Below, piece by piece: positions 1 to 5,242 of a stretch of DNA of 10,242 bases. Each line of letters begins with the position of its first letter. The first letter of the stretch is position 1. This stretch comes from Chloroflexota bacterium (GTDB lineage Bacteria; Chloroflexota; Dehalococcoidia; UBA2979). A program made the position numbers and the translations under genes. The stretch is taken from the NCBI GenBank assembly GCA_016875695.1, contig VGPB01000056.1, positions 1 through 10,242 of the forward strand, in the 5' to 3' direction. Under the pieces are notes generated by a model that saw nothing but the letters and a program-made list of their open reading frames with translations, did not search any database and had not been told where the DNA came from.

Positions 1-100
1 CCTCCATCTCGCGGACGTGTGTCTCGGGGCACTCGTTCTCGAGGAACTCGCGGGCGGCGTTGCGCAGGAGCTCCTGGGTTTCTGTGAAGCCGAGGTCCAT
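1..100 (-). CDS. Acyl-CoA dehydrogenase, N-terminal fragment (runs off left edge)
   Basis: Only the first 33 residues are in the window. They begin MDLGFTETQELLRNAAREFL, the amphipathic opening helix of the acyl-CoA dehydrogenase N-terminal domain (pattern F-T-x-x-Q-x-x-L-R-x-x-x-R-x-F). These FAD enzymes make the alpha-beta double bond of acyl-CoA in the cytoplasm. The ATG at 100-98 is chosen because the family usually starts a few residues before this motif. A run of seven G on the minus strand (112-106) lies 5 nt upstream as a weak Shine-Dalgarno. The opening differs from the MDWAD opening of the other two dehydrogenases here, so it is a different subfamily. A strong promoter-like element at 224-252 faces this gene. 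The FAD-binding and catalytic parts lie outside the window and cannot be judged. Confidence 0.8.
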   Translation of the reverse strand, partial: MDLGFTETQELLRNAAREFLENECPETHVREME

Positions 101-223
101 CGTGTCCCCCCCAATCCGCGTCGAGCCCGGGCAGCCCGCGAGTGGGGCGGCCACCGGTGACCGAGGTTGCTGAGGCCGGGCGCTGCGCAGGCTGCAAGGA
201 AGCCGCAGGGCGGGGCCGCCCGG

Positions 224-252
224 ATTATGGTCGTGGTACCGGGCCGCGTCAA
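224..252 (-). promoter_or_regulatory. Sigma70-type promoter for the left-edge acyl-CoA dehydrogenase
   Basis: On the minus strand TTGACG (252-247) and CATAAT (229-224) are separated by exactly 17 bp. Each hexamer matches the consensus at five of six positions, which is rare by chance in DNA this GC-rich. Transcription would begin near 217, leaving a leader of roughly 115 nt before the ATG at 100. No comparable element faces the plus-strand gene at 380. Inference from sequence only. Confidence 0.6.
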
Positions 253-268
253 CCCGCCGCGCGGCGGG
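253..268. repeat. Perfect 16-bp palindrome abutting the -35 element
   Basis: CCCGCCGCGCGGCGGG is a perfect inverted repeat. It lies immediately upstream (minus-strand sense) of the -35 hexamer at 247-252, where an activator or repressor could sit. It is made only of G and C, so in this genome it could arise by chance. Its position is the only functional hint. Confidence 0.35.
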
Positions 269-379
269 GCGCCGGCGCCGCGAAGTAAGGGGGTTCACCT
301 AGGGCGAACGGAGGGGTCCGCGGCCTACCCTTGACGCGAGTCGCGCGGCCGGAGCGGCCGCGGCTCGGAGGGCGCACGG

Positions 380-880
380 ATGCGGTTCGGACAACGATCA
401 CAGGACGACACGGCGTATCGCGAGCTGCGCGACGCGCACGAGGGGCGCGAGCCGCGCGAGGAGCCGCGCACGCTGCGCTCGCTCATCGCGGGCGTGCAGC
501 CTGCGATCGCGCAGGCCACGCCGCCGCTCGCGTCCCAGCGCCTGCGGCGCATCGCCGGCTACTTCTCCGTGCAGGAGGAGCTGCTGCGCGAGATGCGCCA
601 CCCGGTGGAGCTTGAGACTGCGCCGCTCGCCGAGCTGCTGTTCCGCCAGCACACCACGCCGCAACTGACGCTGCAGAACCTCGGCGAGGGGCTGCGACCG
701 GTGAACGAGTACGCCGACTAGGAGGAGGGCAGCCTCGCGGCGCTCGAGCAGCGCATCGCCGCGGACGGCATGGACTTCATCACGCGCTCGTTCTCGGAGT
801 ACGTGACGGCGCACCGCTCTGCGGCGTACGATCCGCCTGCCCCGCACGGCGCGCACATAACGCTCGATGCGGGAAGGTGA
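380..880 (+). CDS. Unrecognised protein of about 166 aa with an in-frame TAG, coupled to the crotonase gene
   Basis: I do not recognise this family. From the ATG at 380 (GGAGGG at 366-371 as Shine-Dalgarno) the frame encodes 113 residues to a TAG at 719-721. It then stays open for another 52 residues to a TGA at 878-880. Reading through the TAG makes the end overlap the crotonase GTG start by four bases (GTGA, 877-880), the classic coupling arrangement, so I treat 380-880 as the gene. The protein is charged, probably helical and probably cytoplasmic. It has no signal peptide, membrane segment or cysteine motif. A region around residues 58-80 (R-I-A-G-Y-F-S-V-Q-E-E-L-L-R-E-M-R) looks like an amphipathic helix. 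The TAG at codon 114 is one base from CAG or GAG. The alternative is a genuine 113-aa protein ending at 721. The overlap suggests a job linked to the crotonase. Confidence 0.5.
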
Positions 881-1694
881 CGACGGTGCGTGGACCGCAA
901 CAGCTGTGCCAGCACGACTTCGAGACGATGCTCGTGGAGACGCGCGACGATGGCGTCGCCGTGATCACGCTGAACCGCCCCGAGCGCCACAATGCCGTCA
1001 CGCCGATCATGCATCGCGAGCTCGTGGAGCTGCCCACGGCGCTCGCCGAGGACGACCGCGTGCGCGCGGTGGTGATCACCGGGGCCGGCCGTTCGTTCTG
1101 CTCCGGCGCGGACGTCGCCGTGTTCGAGAGCAGCTACTAGCCGACGCTGCTCACCGTGACGATGTACGAGGCGCGCAAGATCGTGAAGACTTCCTCGCGC
1201 TCGAGAAGCCTGTGATCACCGCAGTCAAGGGCTACGCGCTCGGCCTCGGCTGTACGGTCGCGCTGCTCGGCGACGCGATCATGGCGGGGCGCAGCGCGCG
1301 CTTCGGCGACACGCACGTGAACATCGGCTACACGGCTGGCGACGGCGGCGCCGTGGTGTGGCCGCTGCTCATGGGCATGCGCGCGAAGTACTACTTGCTC
1401 ACCGGCGAGCACGTCCCCGCCGACGAGGCGTACCGCCTCGGCCTCGTGCATCGCGTCGTTGAGGACAACGAGCTGCTCGCCGAGTCGCTCGCGATCGCGT
1501 CGCGCCTCGCCGCCGGTCCGCCGGTCGCCGTGCGCTCGACCAAGGCGTCGATCAACCGCTCCATGCTGCAGGTCGCGCACGAGGTGCTGCCGTACTCGCT
1601 CGCGGCCGAGACGGTATCGATGGGCACGGAGGACGCCGCCGAGGCGCAGCGCGCGTTCCTGGAGAAGCGGCCCCTGTATTTCGCCGGCCGATGA
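877..1694 (+). pseudogene. Crotonase / enoyl-CoA hydratase-isomerase family, broken by a TAG and a frameshift
   Basis: The reconstructed protein is about 272 residues, normal for crotonases. The N-terminal part (V-A-V-I-T-L-N-R-P-E-R-H-N-A, then G-A-G-R-S-F-C-S-G-A-D-V) carries the CoA and oxyanion-hole region. The C-terminal part has G-Y-A-L-G-L-G, F-G-D-T-H-V-N-I-G and A-G-D-G-G-A. Two lesions interrupt it. One is a TAG at codon 88 (1138-1140). The other is a one-base loss near 1183, where GTG-AAGAC should read GTG-GAAGAC to give I-V-E-D-F-L-A-L-E-K-P-V. With one base restored, the length is a whole number of codons. Both glutamates used by classical hydratases are replaced: T in L-G-C-T-V-A-L and H in T-H-V. 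It is therefore probably not a standard enoyl-CoA hydratase but another crotonase reaction on a CoA thioester. The GTG start at 877 overlaps the upstream gene by four bases. It is followed by a hairpin. Confidence 0.85.
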
Positions 1695-1716
1695 CGCGAG
1701 GCATGCGCCCATGCTG

Positions 1717-1753
1717 CGCGAACGCCCCGGCAATCGCTGCCGGGGCGTTCGCG
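1717..1753. terminator. Perfect 16-bp hairpin between convergent genes
   Basis: The left arm starts CGCGAACGCC, the loop is ATCGC (1733-1737) and the right arm is the exact complement, ending GGCGTTCGCG. The stem is 16 bp without a mismatch. It lies between the stop of the plus-strand crotonase (1694) and the stop of the minus-strand dehydrogenase (1772), so it can serve both directions. No T-run follows on either side, so it is not a classical intrinsic terminator. It may instead stall polymerase, work with Rho, or protect 3' ends. Confidence 0.65.
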
Positions 1754-1771
1754 TCTGCGCGTGCGCTGCCA

Positions 1772-2995
1772 CTACCCGCGCGGCAGGCCGAGCCCGCGCG
1801 TCGCGATGATGTTGCGTTGGATCTCGTTCGAGCCGCCGAAGATCGTCAGCACCACGCTGTGCACGTACTCCTGCGTGAACGCCGCGTCCAGCGGCGACAG
1901 CGCGTCGTCGCGGTCCCACAGGTTCGCGTACATCCCGAAGAGCTTCATGCCCGTGTTCGACGTGCGCTGGATCAGCTCCGAGCTGAAGATCTTGGAGGTC
2001 GACGCCTCGTAGTTCGGCACCAGCCCCTGGTTCTGCAGCGAGATGATGCGGAACGAGAAGTTGAATAGCACCTCCGACTCGATCCAGCGGTCCGCGATCT
2101 TGTCGCGCACGTGCGGCAGCCGGTCGCCGATGTGCTGCGTGTCCTCCGCGCCCTTCACGTGGTCGAGCAGGCGCGTGATGCGCCGGCGGTTCGTCACCGC
2201 CCCCGCGATGTTCGAGCGCTCGAAGTCGAGCAGCGTCATGCCGACGTACCAGCCGCGGTTCTGCTCGCCCACGACGTTCTCAGCCGGGATGCGCACGTCC
2301 TCGTAGAACGTCTCGTTCGTCGCGTGCTCCCAGCCCATCGAGATGATCGGCCGCACCTGGATGCCGGGCGTCGACTGGTCCATCACTAGGAACGAGATGC
2401 CGCGGTGCTTTGGCGCCTCCGGGTCCGTGCGGAACAGCCCGAAGATCCAGTTCGACTTGTGCGCGGTGGACGTCCACAGCTTCTGGCCGTTGATCACCCA
2501 CTCGTCGCCGTCGCGCACGGCGCGGCACTGCAGCGAACCGAGGTCCGAGCCCGCCCCGGGCTCCGAGAAGCCCTGCGCCCAGCGCATCTCCCCGCGCAGC
2601 GTGGGGCCGAGGTACTTCGCCTTCTGCTCCGGCGTGCCGTGCACCAGCATCGTCGGGCCGAGTAGGCCCACGCCCTGGCCACCGGGCTGCGGCGCGGCCG
2701 CGAGCGCCATCTCCTGGTTGTAGATGAAGTGCTCCATCGTGCTCAGGCCGCCGCCGCCGTACTCCTTCGGCCAGTGGGGGGCCACCCAGCCCTGCTCGGC
2801 TAGCGCGCTCTGCCACTCCGTCGCGGCGGCCTTCGCCTCGGCGTCACCGTGCACGATGTGCTGCTCGTGGTTGTCCTCCAGGCCCACCGTGTCGCGCTTG
2901 CGGCGCTTGCGGTAGTACTGCGGCAGCCGGCTCTCGATGAAATCGTGCACTTGCGCGCGGAACGCCGCCTGCTCGGAGCTGTCGGCCCAGTCCAT
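1772..2995 (-). CDS. Acyl-CoA dehydrogenase (MDWAD subfamily), intact, 407 aa
   Basis: This is a complete cytoplasmic FAD-dependent acyl-CoA dehydrogenase. It has the helical N-domain (1-130), the middle beta domain with Q-G-F-S-E-P-G-A-G-S-D (141-151) and N-G-Q-K-L-W-T-S (169-176), and the C-terminal helical domain ending G-G-S-N-E-I-Q-R-N-I-I-A-T-R-G (387-401). The glutamate of the MCAD motif Y-E-G-T is absent (F-G-G-S here). The catalytic base is probably on helix G, as in isovaleryl-CoA dehydrogenase; E259 in L-D-F-E-R-S is a candidate, by inference. The start ATG at 2995 is fixed by AAGGAGG (3010-3004) 8 nt upstream and by the matching start of the paralogue at 5243. The frame is open further upstream, but that part is not credible protein. 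The stop TAG falls at the same alignment position as the TAA of the paralogue. It is last in the minus-strand series from arsR. The acyl substrate is unknown. Confidence 0.93.
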   Translation of the reverse strand: MDWADSSEQAAFRAQVHDFIESRLPQYYRKRRKRDTVGLEDNHEQHIVHGDAEAKAAATEWQSALAEQGWVAPHWPKEYGGGGLSTMEHFIYNQEMALAAAPQPGGQGVGLLGPTMLVHGTPEQKAKYLGPTLRGEMRWAQGFSEPGAGSDLGSLQCRAVRDGDEWVINGQKLWTSTAHKSNWIFGLFRTDPEAPKHRGISFLVMDQSTPGIQVRPIISMGWEHATNETFYEDVRIPAENVVGEQNRGWYVGMTLLDFERSNIAGAVTNRRRITRLLDHVKGAEDTQHIGDRLPHVRDKIADRWIESEVLFNFSFRIISLQNQGLVPNYEASTSKIFSSELIQRTSNTGMKLFGMYANLWDRDDALSPLDAAFTQEYVHSVVLTIFGGSNEIQRNIIATRGLGLPRG

Positions 2996-3055
2996 GTGCG
3001 TCTCCTCCTTCGTCCGTTCCGGTCGTCCGAGAGCCCGCGCGACGTGCCGCCGCGA

Positions 3056-3069
3056 GGCCGCTAGCGGCC
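3056..3069. promoter_or_regulatory. 14-bp palindrome upstream of the dehydrogenase gene
   Basis: GGCCGCTAGCGGCC is a perfect palindrome in the 86-bp gap between the small gene ending at 3082 and the dehydrogenase start at 2995. It could be an operator. It contains CTAG, a tetranucleotide that is often scarce in bacteria, so it is less likely to be pure GC noise. No regulator is identified. Confidence 0.3.
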
Positions 3070-3070
3070 C

Positions 3071-3097
3071 ATCATAGGCGTTCATAGGCGTTGTCGG
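3071..3097 (-). promoter_or_regulatory. Weak promoter candidate for the dehydrogenase at 1772-2995
   Basis: The minus strand has TATGAT (3076-3071), five of six to the -10 consensus. CCGACA (3097-3092) lies 15 bp upstream as a poor -35 with a short spacer. A start near 3064 would fall inside the 14-bp palindrome. If real, it would allow the dehydrogenase to be transcribed apart from the arsR series. Confidence 0.25.
3073..3092. repeat. Tandem duplication of a 10-bp unit at the end of the small gene
   Basis: CATAGGCGTT occurs twice, head to tail, with no mismatch. The stop codon of the minus-strand gene 3082-3405 (TCA on the plus strand, 3082-3084) straddles the junction of the two copies. 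The duplication may have created this stop. It also places TATGAA and TATGAT on the minus strand upstream of the dehydrogenase. Confidence 0.6.
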
Positions 3098-3405
3098 TCG
3101 CATCGCGAGCGCTTCGCGTGCCACGCCTCCGCGCTCACCAGCCCCGGTAGCAGCTCCACCTCGAACTCGATGCGCGGGTGACTCCCGCTCACCATCAGCA
3201 TCGCGCGCTCCAGCGGCCGCTCGTGCCACGTCGCCCACGACGCGGGATGCGGCCCGACGAGCAGCATCGCCGTCGCGCAGAACGGGTCGCGGTCCTGGTC
3301 GCGCAGCTCGGCTATGATGCTCGCGAAGTCCGCGCGCACGTCGGGCCGCGCCCCGCACGCCAGCGTGCGCTGCTGCGCCCGCTCGAGCTCGAGGATCGAG
3401 ACCAT
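3082..3405 (-). CDS. Unrecognised small protein, 107 aa
   Basis: I do not recognise this protein. The frame from the ATG at 3405 has protein-like composition: a helical N-terminus (residues 1-40, E-L-E-R-A-Q-Q-R and F-A-S-I-I-A-E-L-R-D), a hydrophobic stretch A-M-L-L-V-G-P at 46-52 that is too short to span a membrane, and a basic tail. There is no signal peptide. The ribosome site is poor (GGAGACGAG, about 8-12 nt upstream). It lies 36 bp after the zinc-ribbon gene and 86 bp before the dehydrogenase gene on the same strand. It is in the same frame as the zinc-ribbon gene. Only the TAG at 3444-3442 separates them, with no other stop between, so it may be the C-terminal part of one longer protein. 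The opposite strand is also open, as usual in such GC-rich DNA, so coding is likely rather than certain. Confidence 0.5.
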   Translation of the reverse strand: MVSILELERAQQRTLACGARPDVRADFASIIAELRDQDRDPFCATAMLLVGPHPASWATWHERPLERAMLMVSGSHPRIEFEVELLPGLVSAEAWHAKRSRCDRQRL

Positions 3406-3441
3406 GCGCAGTCTCGTCTCCGTGCACCTCGGGCGTCCGGC

Positions 3442-3690
3442 CTAGCGCGGCGGCTTGTCTACCCAGTAGCGCTGCCCGCAGCTGTAGACGCACAGGAACA
3501 TCACGCCGCGATCCTGCGGGTCGTCGAGCGGGGAGAGCCAGCCGCGGCAGTGCGGGCACGTGAAGTACGGCATGCCGCGCGGGCTCAGGTCGTGGTCGGG
3601 GTAGTCGCGCAGGTACACCACCGGCGTGTGCCAGCGATCCGTCGCCGTGGACGCGCTGCCTGCCGTGCTGCTCGCGTCGTCGTCAGCCAT
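3442..3690 (-). CDS. Small zinc-ribbon-like protein, 82 aa
   Basis: An acidic, disordered start (M-A-D-D-D-A-S-S-T-A) precedes a compact domain with C45-P-H-C48 and C67-V-Y-S-C71, a CX2C-X18-CX3C arrangement able to hold one zinc. Aromatic residues (W51, Y75-W76) pack around it, as in rubredoxin-like and zinc-ribbon folds. No function can be assigned; such proteins often bind nucleic acid or a partner protein. The ATG at 3690 has GAGGA 7 nt upstream. The stop is a TAG inside CTAG (3442-3445), and the frame stays open beyond it into the 107-aa gene. It lies 58 bp downstream of the SRPBCC gene, on the same strand, probably in one transcript. Confidence 0.65.
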   Translation of the reverse strand: MADDDASSTAGSASTATDRWHTPVVYLRDYPDHDLSPRGMPYFTCPHCRGWLSPLDDPQDRGVMFLCVYSCGQRYWVDKPPR

Positions 3691-3748
3691 CGGCCGTCCT
3701 CGGCCGTGCGCCCCGGGGGAGCGTTTCTCCGTTCATGATAGCGGGCGC

Positions 3749-4218
3749 TCAGTCGGGCGCGAGCGACGGCTCCGGCCCTGGGTCGCCGCCCGCCACGACA
3801 GCGCCGAGCCGCTCTAGGTAGCGCGCCCAGCCCTCGGCGTGCACCGCGCGCCGATCGGCGGCAGCTGCGAGTGCGCGAGGCGCAGCAGCGTCCCGCCGTC
3901 GCGCGGTTCGAGCTCCACCTCGACTAGTGTCGGGCCCAGGCCCGCCAGCGCCGGCGGCGGGTTCACCCACTCCCACGTGAAGCTCACGCGCGCGTGCGGC
4001 ACCAGCTCGACGAAGTGGCCGCGCGCGCCGGCGTCGCGCCCGCCGCCGAGGAACACGCGTAGCTCCCTGCCGGGCCGAGCCTCCAGCTCGGCGTCCGTGC
4101 CCTGCCAGCGCCGCCACAGCGCGGCGTCCGTGAGGTACGCGTACACGCGCTCCGGCGGCGCCGCCAGCCAGCGCTCCACGCGCAGCGGTCCCTCGCCGGC
4201 GCCGGGCGCGGCGCTCAC
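3749..4218 (-). pseudogene. SRPBCC (AHSA1-like) protein, one frameshift near the C-terminus
   Basis: This SRPBCC/START-like ligand-binding fold of the AHSA1 type has about 156 residues once corrected. The N-terminal strand and helix (L-R-V-E-R-W-L-A-A-P-P-E-R-V-Y-A-Y-L-T, 12-30) and W-R-R-W (35-38) are typical, as are the later L-R-L-A-H-S-Q-L-P and A-E-G-W-A-R-Y-L-E-R-L. These last two segments are in different frames. One base is missing near 3843 in a GCGCGCGG tract, and restoring it leaves a whole number of codons to the TGA at 3751-3749. Uncorrected, the frame stops early at a TAG (3816-3814). The GTG start at 4218 overlaps the arsR stop by four bases (4215-4218). An ArsR gene followed by an overlapping AHSA1-type gene is a known recurrent pair; the SRPBCC partner may sense or remove a hydrophobic ligand. 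The lesion could be a sequencing error, since the C-terminal motif is otherwise well kept. Confidence 0.8.
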
Positions 4219-4529
4219 GGCTCCGCCGGGTGCGCCCGGCCCTCCTCGGCGATCGCCGCCTCGAGGGGGTCGAACGCCTCCGCCCACAGCGCTTCCAGCA
4301 CCGGGCGCAGCGCGCCGAAGCGCTCCGGAGCCGCGCGGTAATAGTGGTGCCTGCCGTCGCGCCGCATCTCGACGAGGCCCGCGGCGCGCAGCGCGCCAAG
4401 GTGCTGCGACACCGCGCTGAAGCCCACCGGCAGCGCCGCCGCGATCTCGCCAGCCGAGCGCTCGCGATCCCAGATCAGCCGCAAGATCTCGTGACGGCGC
4501 GGCGCGGCGACCAGGGCAAGCGTCTCCAC
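4215..4529 (-). CDS. ArsR-family winged-helix transcriptional regulator, 104 aa
   Basis: This is a compact one-domain DNA-binding repressor. The winged helix runs from P-R-R-H-E-I-L-R-L-I-W (10-20) through S-A-G-E-I-A-A-A-L (26-33) to the recognition helix S-A-V-S-Q-H-L-G-A-L-R-A-A-G-L-V (38-53) and the wing D-G-R-H-H-Y-Y-R (58-65). There are no cysteine pairs for metal sensing, so it belongs with the non-metal ArsR proteins that accompany SRPBCC genes. The GTG at 4529 is chosen because the fold begins at once after it and the upstream frame is non-coding. It has no Shine-Dalgarno, but TACAAT (4541-4536) lies six bases before the GTG, as expected for a leaderless transcript. It probably represses its own series and perhaps the divergent gene at 4623 through the dyad at 4533-4560. 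It overlaps the SRPBCC gene by GTGA. Confidence 0.9.
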   Translation of the reverse strand: METLALVAAPRRHEILRLIWDRERSAGEIAAALPVGFSAVSQHLGALRAAGLVEMRRDGRHHYYRAAPERFGALRPVLEALWAEAFDPLEAAIAEEGRAHPAEP

Positions 4530-4532
4530 CCG

Positions 4533-4560
4533 ATCATTGTAGCTGAAGCTGAAGTATGAT
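4533..4560. promoter_or_regulatory. Divergent promoter region with candidate ArsR operator
   Basis: This AT-rich island separates arsR from the divergent SRPBCC gene. The arms ATCAT (4533-4537) and ATGAT (4556-4560) form an inverted repeat 18 bp apart. Inside are two tandem AGCTGA units (4541-4552) and the smaller dyad AGCT-GA-AGCT (4541-4550). The minus-strand -10 TACAAT (4541-4536) and a plus-strand -10 TATGAT (4555-4560) flank the repeats, so a repressor bound here would cover both. Neither -10 has a convincing -35. Confidence 0.45.
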
Positions 4561-4622
4561 TGCGAGGACACTGCAGTCGTTGCTAAAGCAGCGGTCGGTC
4601 GGCGGGCCAAGCGGGTAGGTGC

Positions 4623-5063
4623 GTGGTGACGTTCGACGTGACGGTGACACGGACGCTCGCCGCAGCGCCGGAGGTGGTCCGCGCCTACATGTTCGACCCG
4701 CGCCACGACCCGGACTGCATCACCGGCATCCGCTCCGTGCACGCGCCCCCGGGGCCGCTCGTGGTCGGCACGCGCGTGCCGCGCGTCGCCGCCTTCATGC
4801 GCAGGCGCGTCGACTACGTGCTCGAGGTCGTGGCCCTCGAACACGGGCTGCTGGACATGCGCGTAACCGCCGCGCCCTTCCCGATGCGGGTCACCTATAG
4901 CGTGGAAGCGTCCGGCGAGCCGCGCGGCTCCCGCGTCGCGATCCGCGTGCGCGGCGGCCCGGGCGGCTTCGCTGGCCTGCTCGAGCGGCCGCTCGTGCGC
5001 TGGCAGGTGCGCCGCAACCTCGCGCGCGACCTCCGGCTGCTGGCGCGCCGGCTCGCCGAGTAA
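4623..5063 (+). CDS. SRPBCC-family protein (polyketide cyclase/dehydrase-like), 146 aa
   Basis: This is a complete small protein of the SRPBCC fold. It opens with a beta strand and helix (V-T-V-T-R-T-L-A-A-A-P-E-V-V-R-A-Y-M-F-D-P, 6-26). It then alternates strands (V-V-G-T-R-V-P-R-V; V-D-Y-V-L-E-V-V-A-L; V-T-Y-S-V-E-A-S-G; S-R-V-A-I-R-V-R-G) and ends in the long C-terminal helix (L-L-E-R-P-L-V-R-W-Q-V-R-R-N-L-A-R-D-L) that closes the pocket. The family binds hydrophobic ligands, and the ligand here is unknown. It starts at GTG 4623 or the next codon, GTG 4626; GTAGGTG lies just upstream. It is divergent from arsR across 93 bp, so it may share that regulator. It is not a close copy of the SRPBCC protein at 3749-4218. 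The gene is intact and ends in TAA. Confidence 0.8.
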   Translation: MVTFDVTVTRTLAAAPEVVRAYMFDPRHDPDCITGIRSVHAPPGPLVVGTRVPRVAAFMRRRVDYVLEVVALEHGLLDMRVTAAPFPMRVTYSVEASGEPRGSRVAIRVRGGPGGFAGLLERPLVRWQVRRNLARDLRLLARRLAE

Positions 5064-5242
5064 CGCGCGAAACTCCACCGGCGGGGCCCCCGGGACCCCC
5101 CCAGGGGCATGCCGGGTGTGATACAACATCGGCGGGAACGTGTGCCCGCGGGCGATGCGCTCCTGTCCCGAGTTGGACGCACTCCGAACGCTGGCATCGC
5201 AGCGCACCTGAGCGGCAGGTGCAGCACAGAGGGAGCGAATCG

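Noticed and set aside
331..359. Plus-strand promoter at TTGACG (331-336)
   Set aside because: There is no -10-like hexamer 15-19 bp downstream; the region is solid GC.
2996..3559. Long N-terminal extension of the minus-strand dehydrogenase
   Set aside because: The frame is open upstream only because of GC richness. The extension is arginine- and alanine-rich and runs through two small genes. The ATG at 2995 has a strong ribosome site and matches the paralogue start.
5070..5108. G/C-run hairpin upstream of the second dehydrogenase
   Set aside because: The runs GGGGCCCCC and CCCCCCCAGGGG can pair in several imperfect ways. No unique stem with proper spacing to a gene end is visible.
5099..5127. 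Promoter for the second dehydrogenase at TGATACAAC (5119-5127)
   Set aside because: The extended -10 fits only partly and no -35 is recognisable at the right distance, so I did not list it.
4530..5207. Upstream extension of the ArsR frame opposite the SRPBCC gene
   Set aside because: It is antisense to a well-formed SRPBCC protein and has no family features; the ArsR fold begins at the GTG at 4529.
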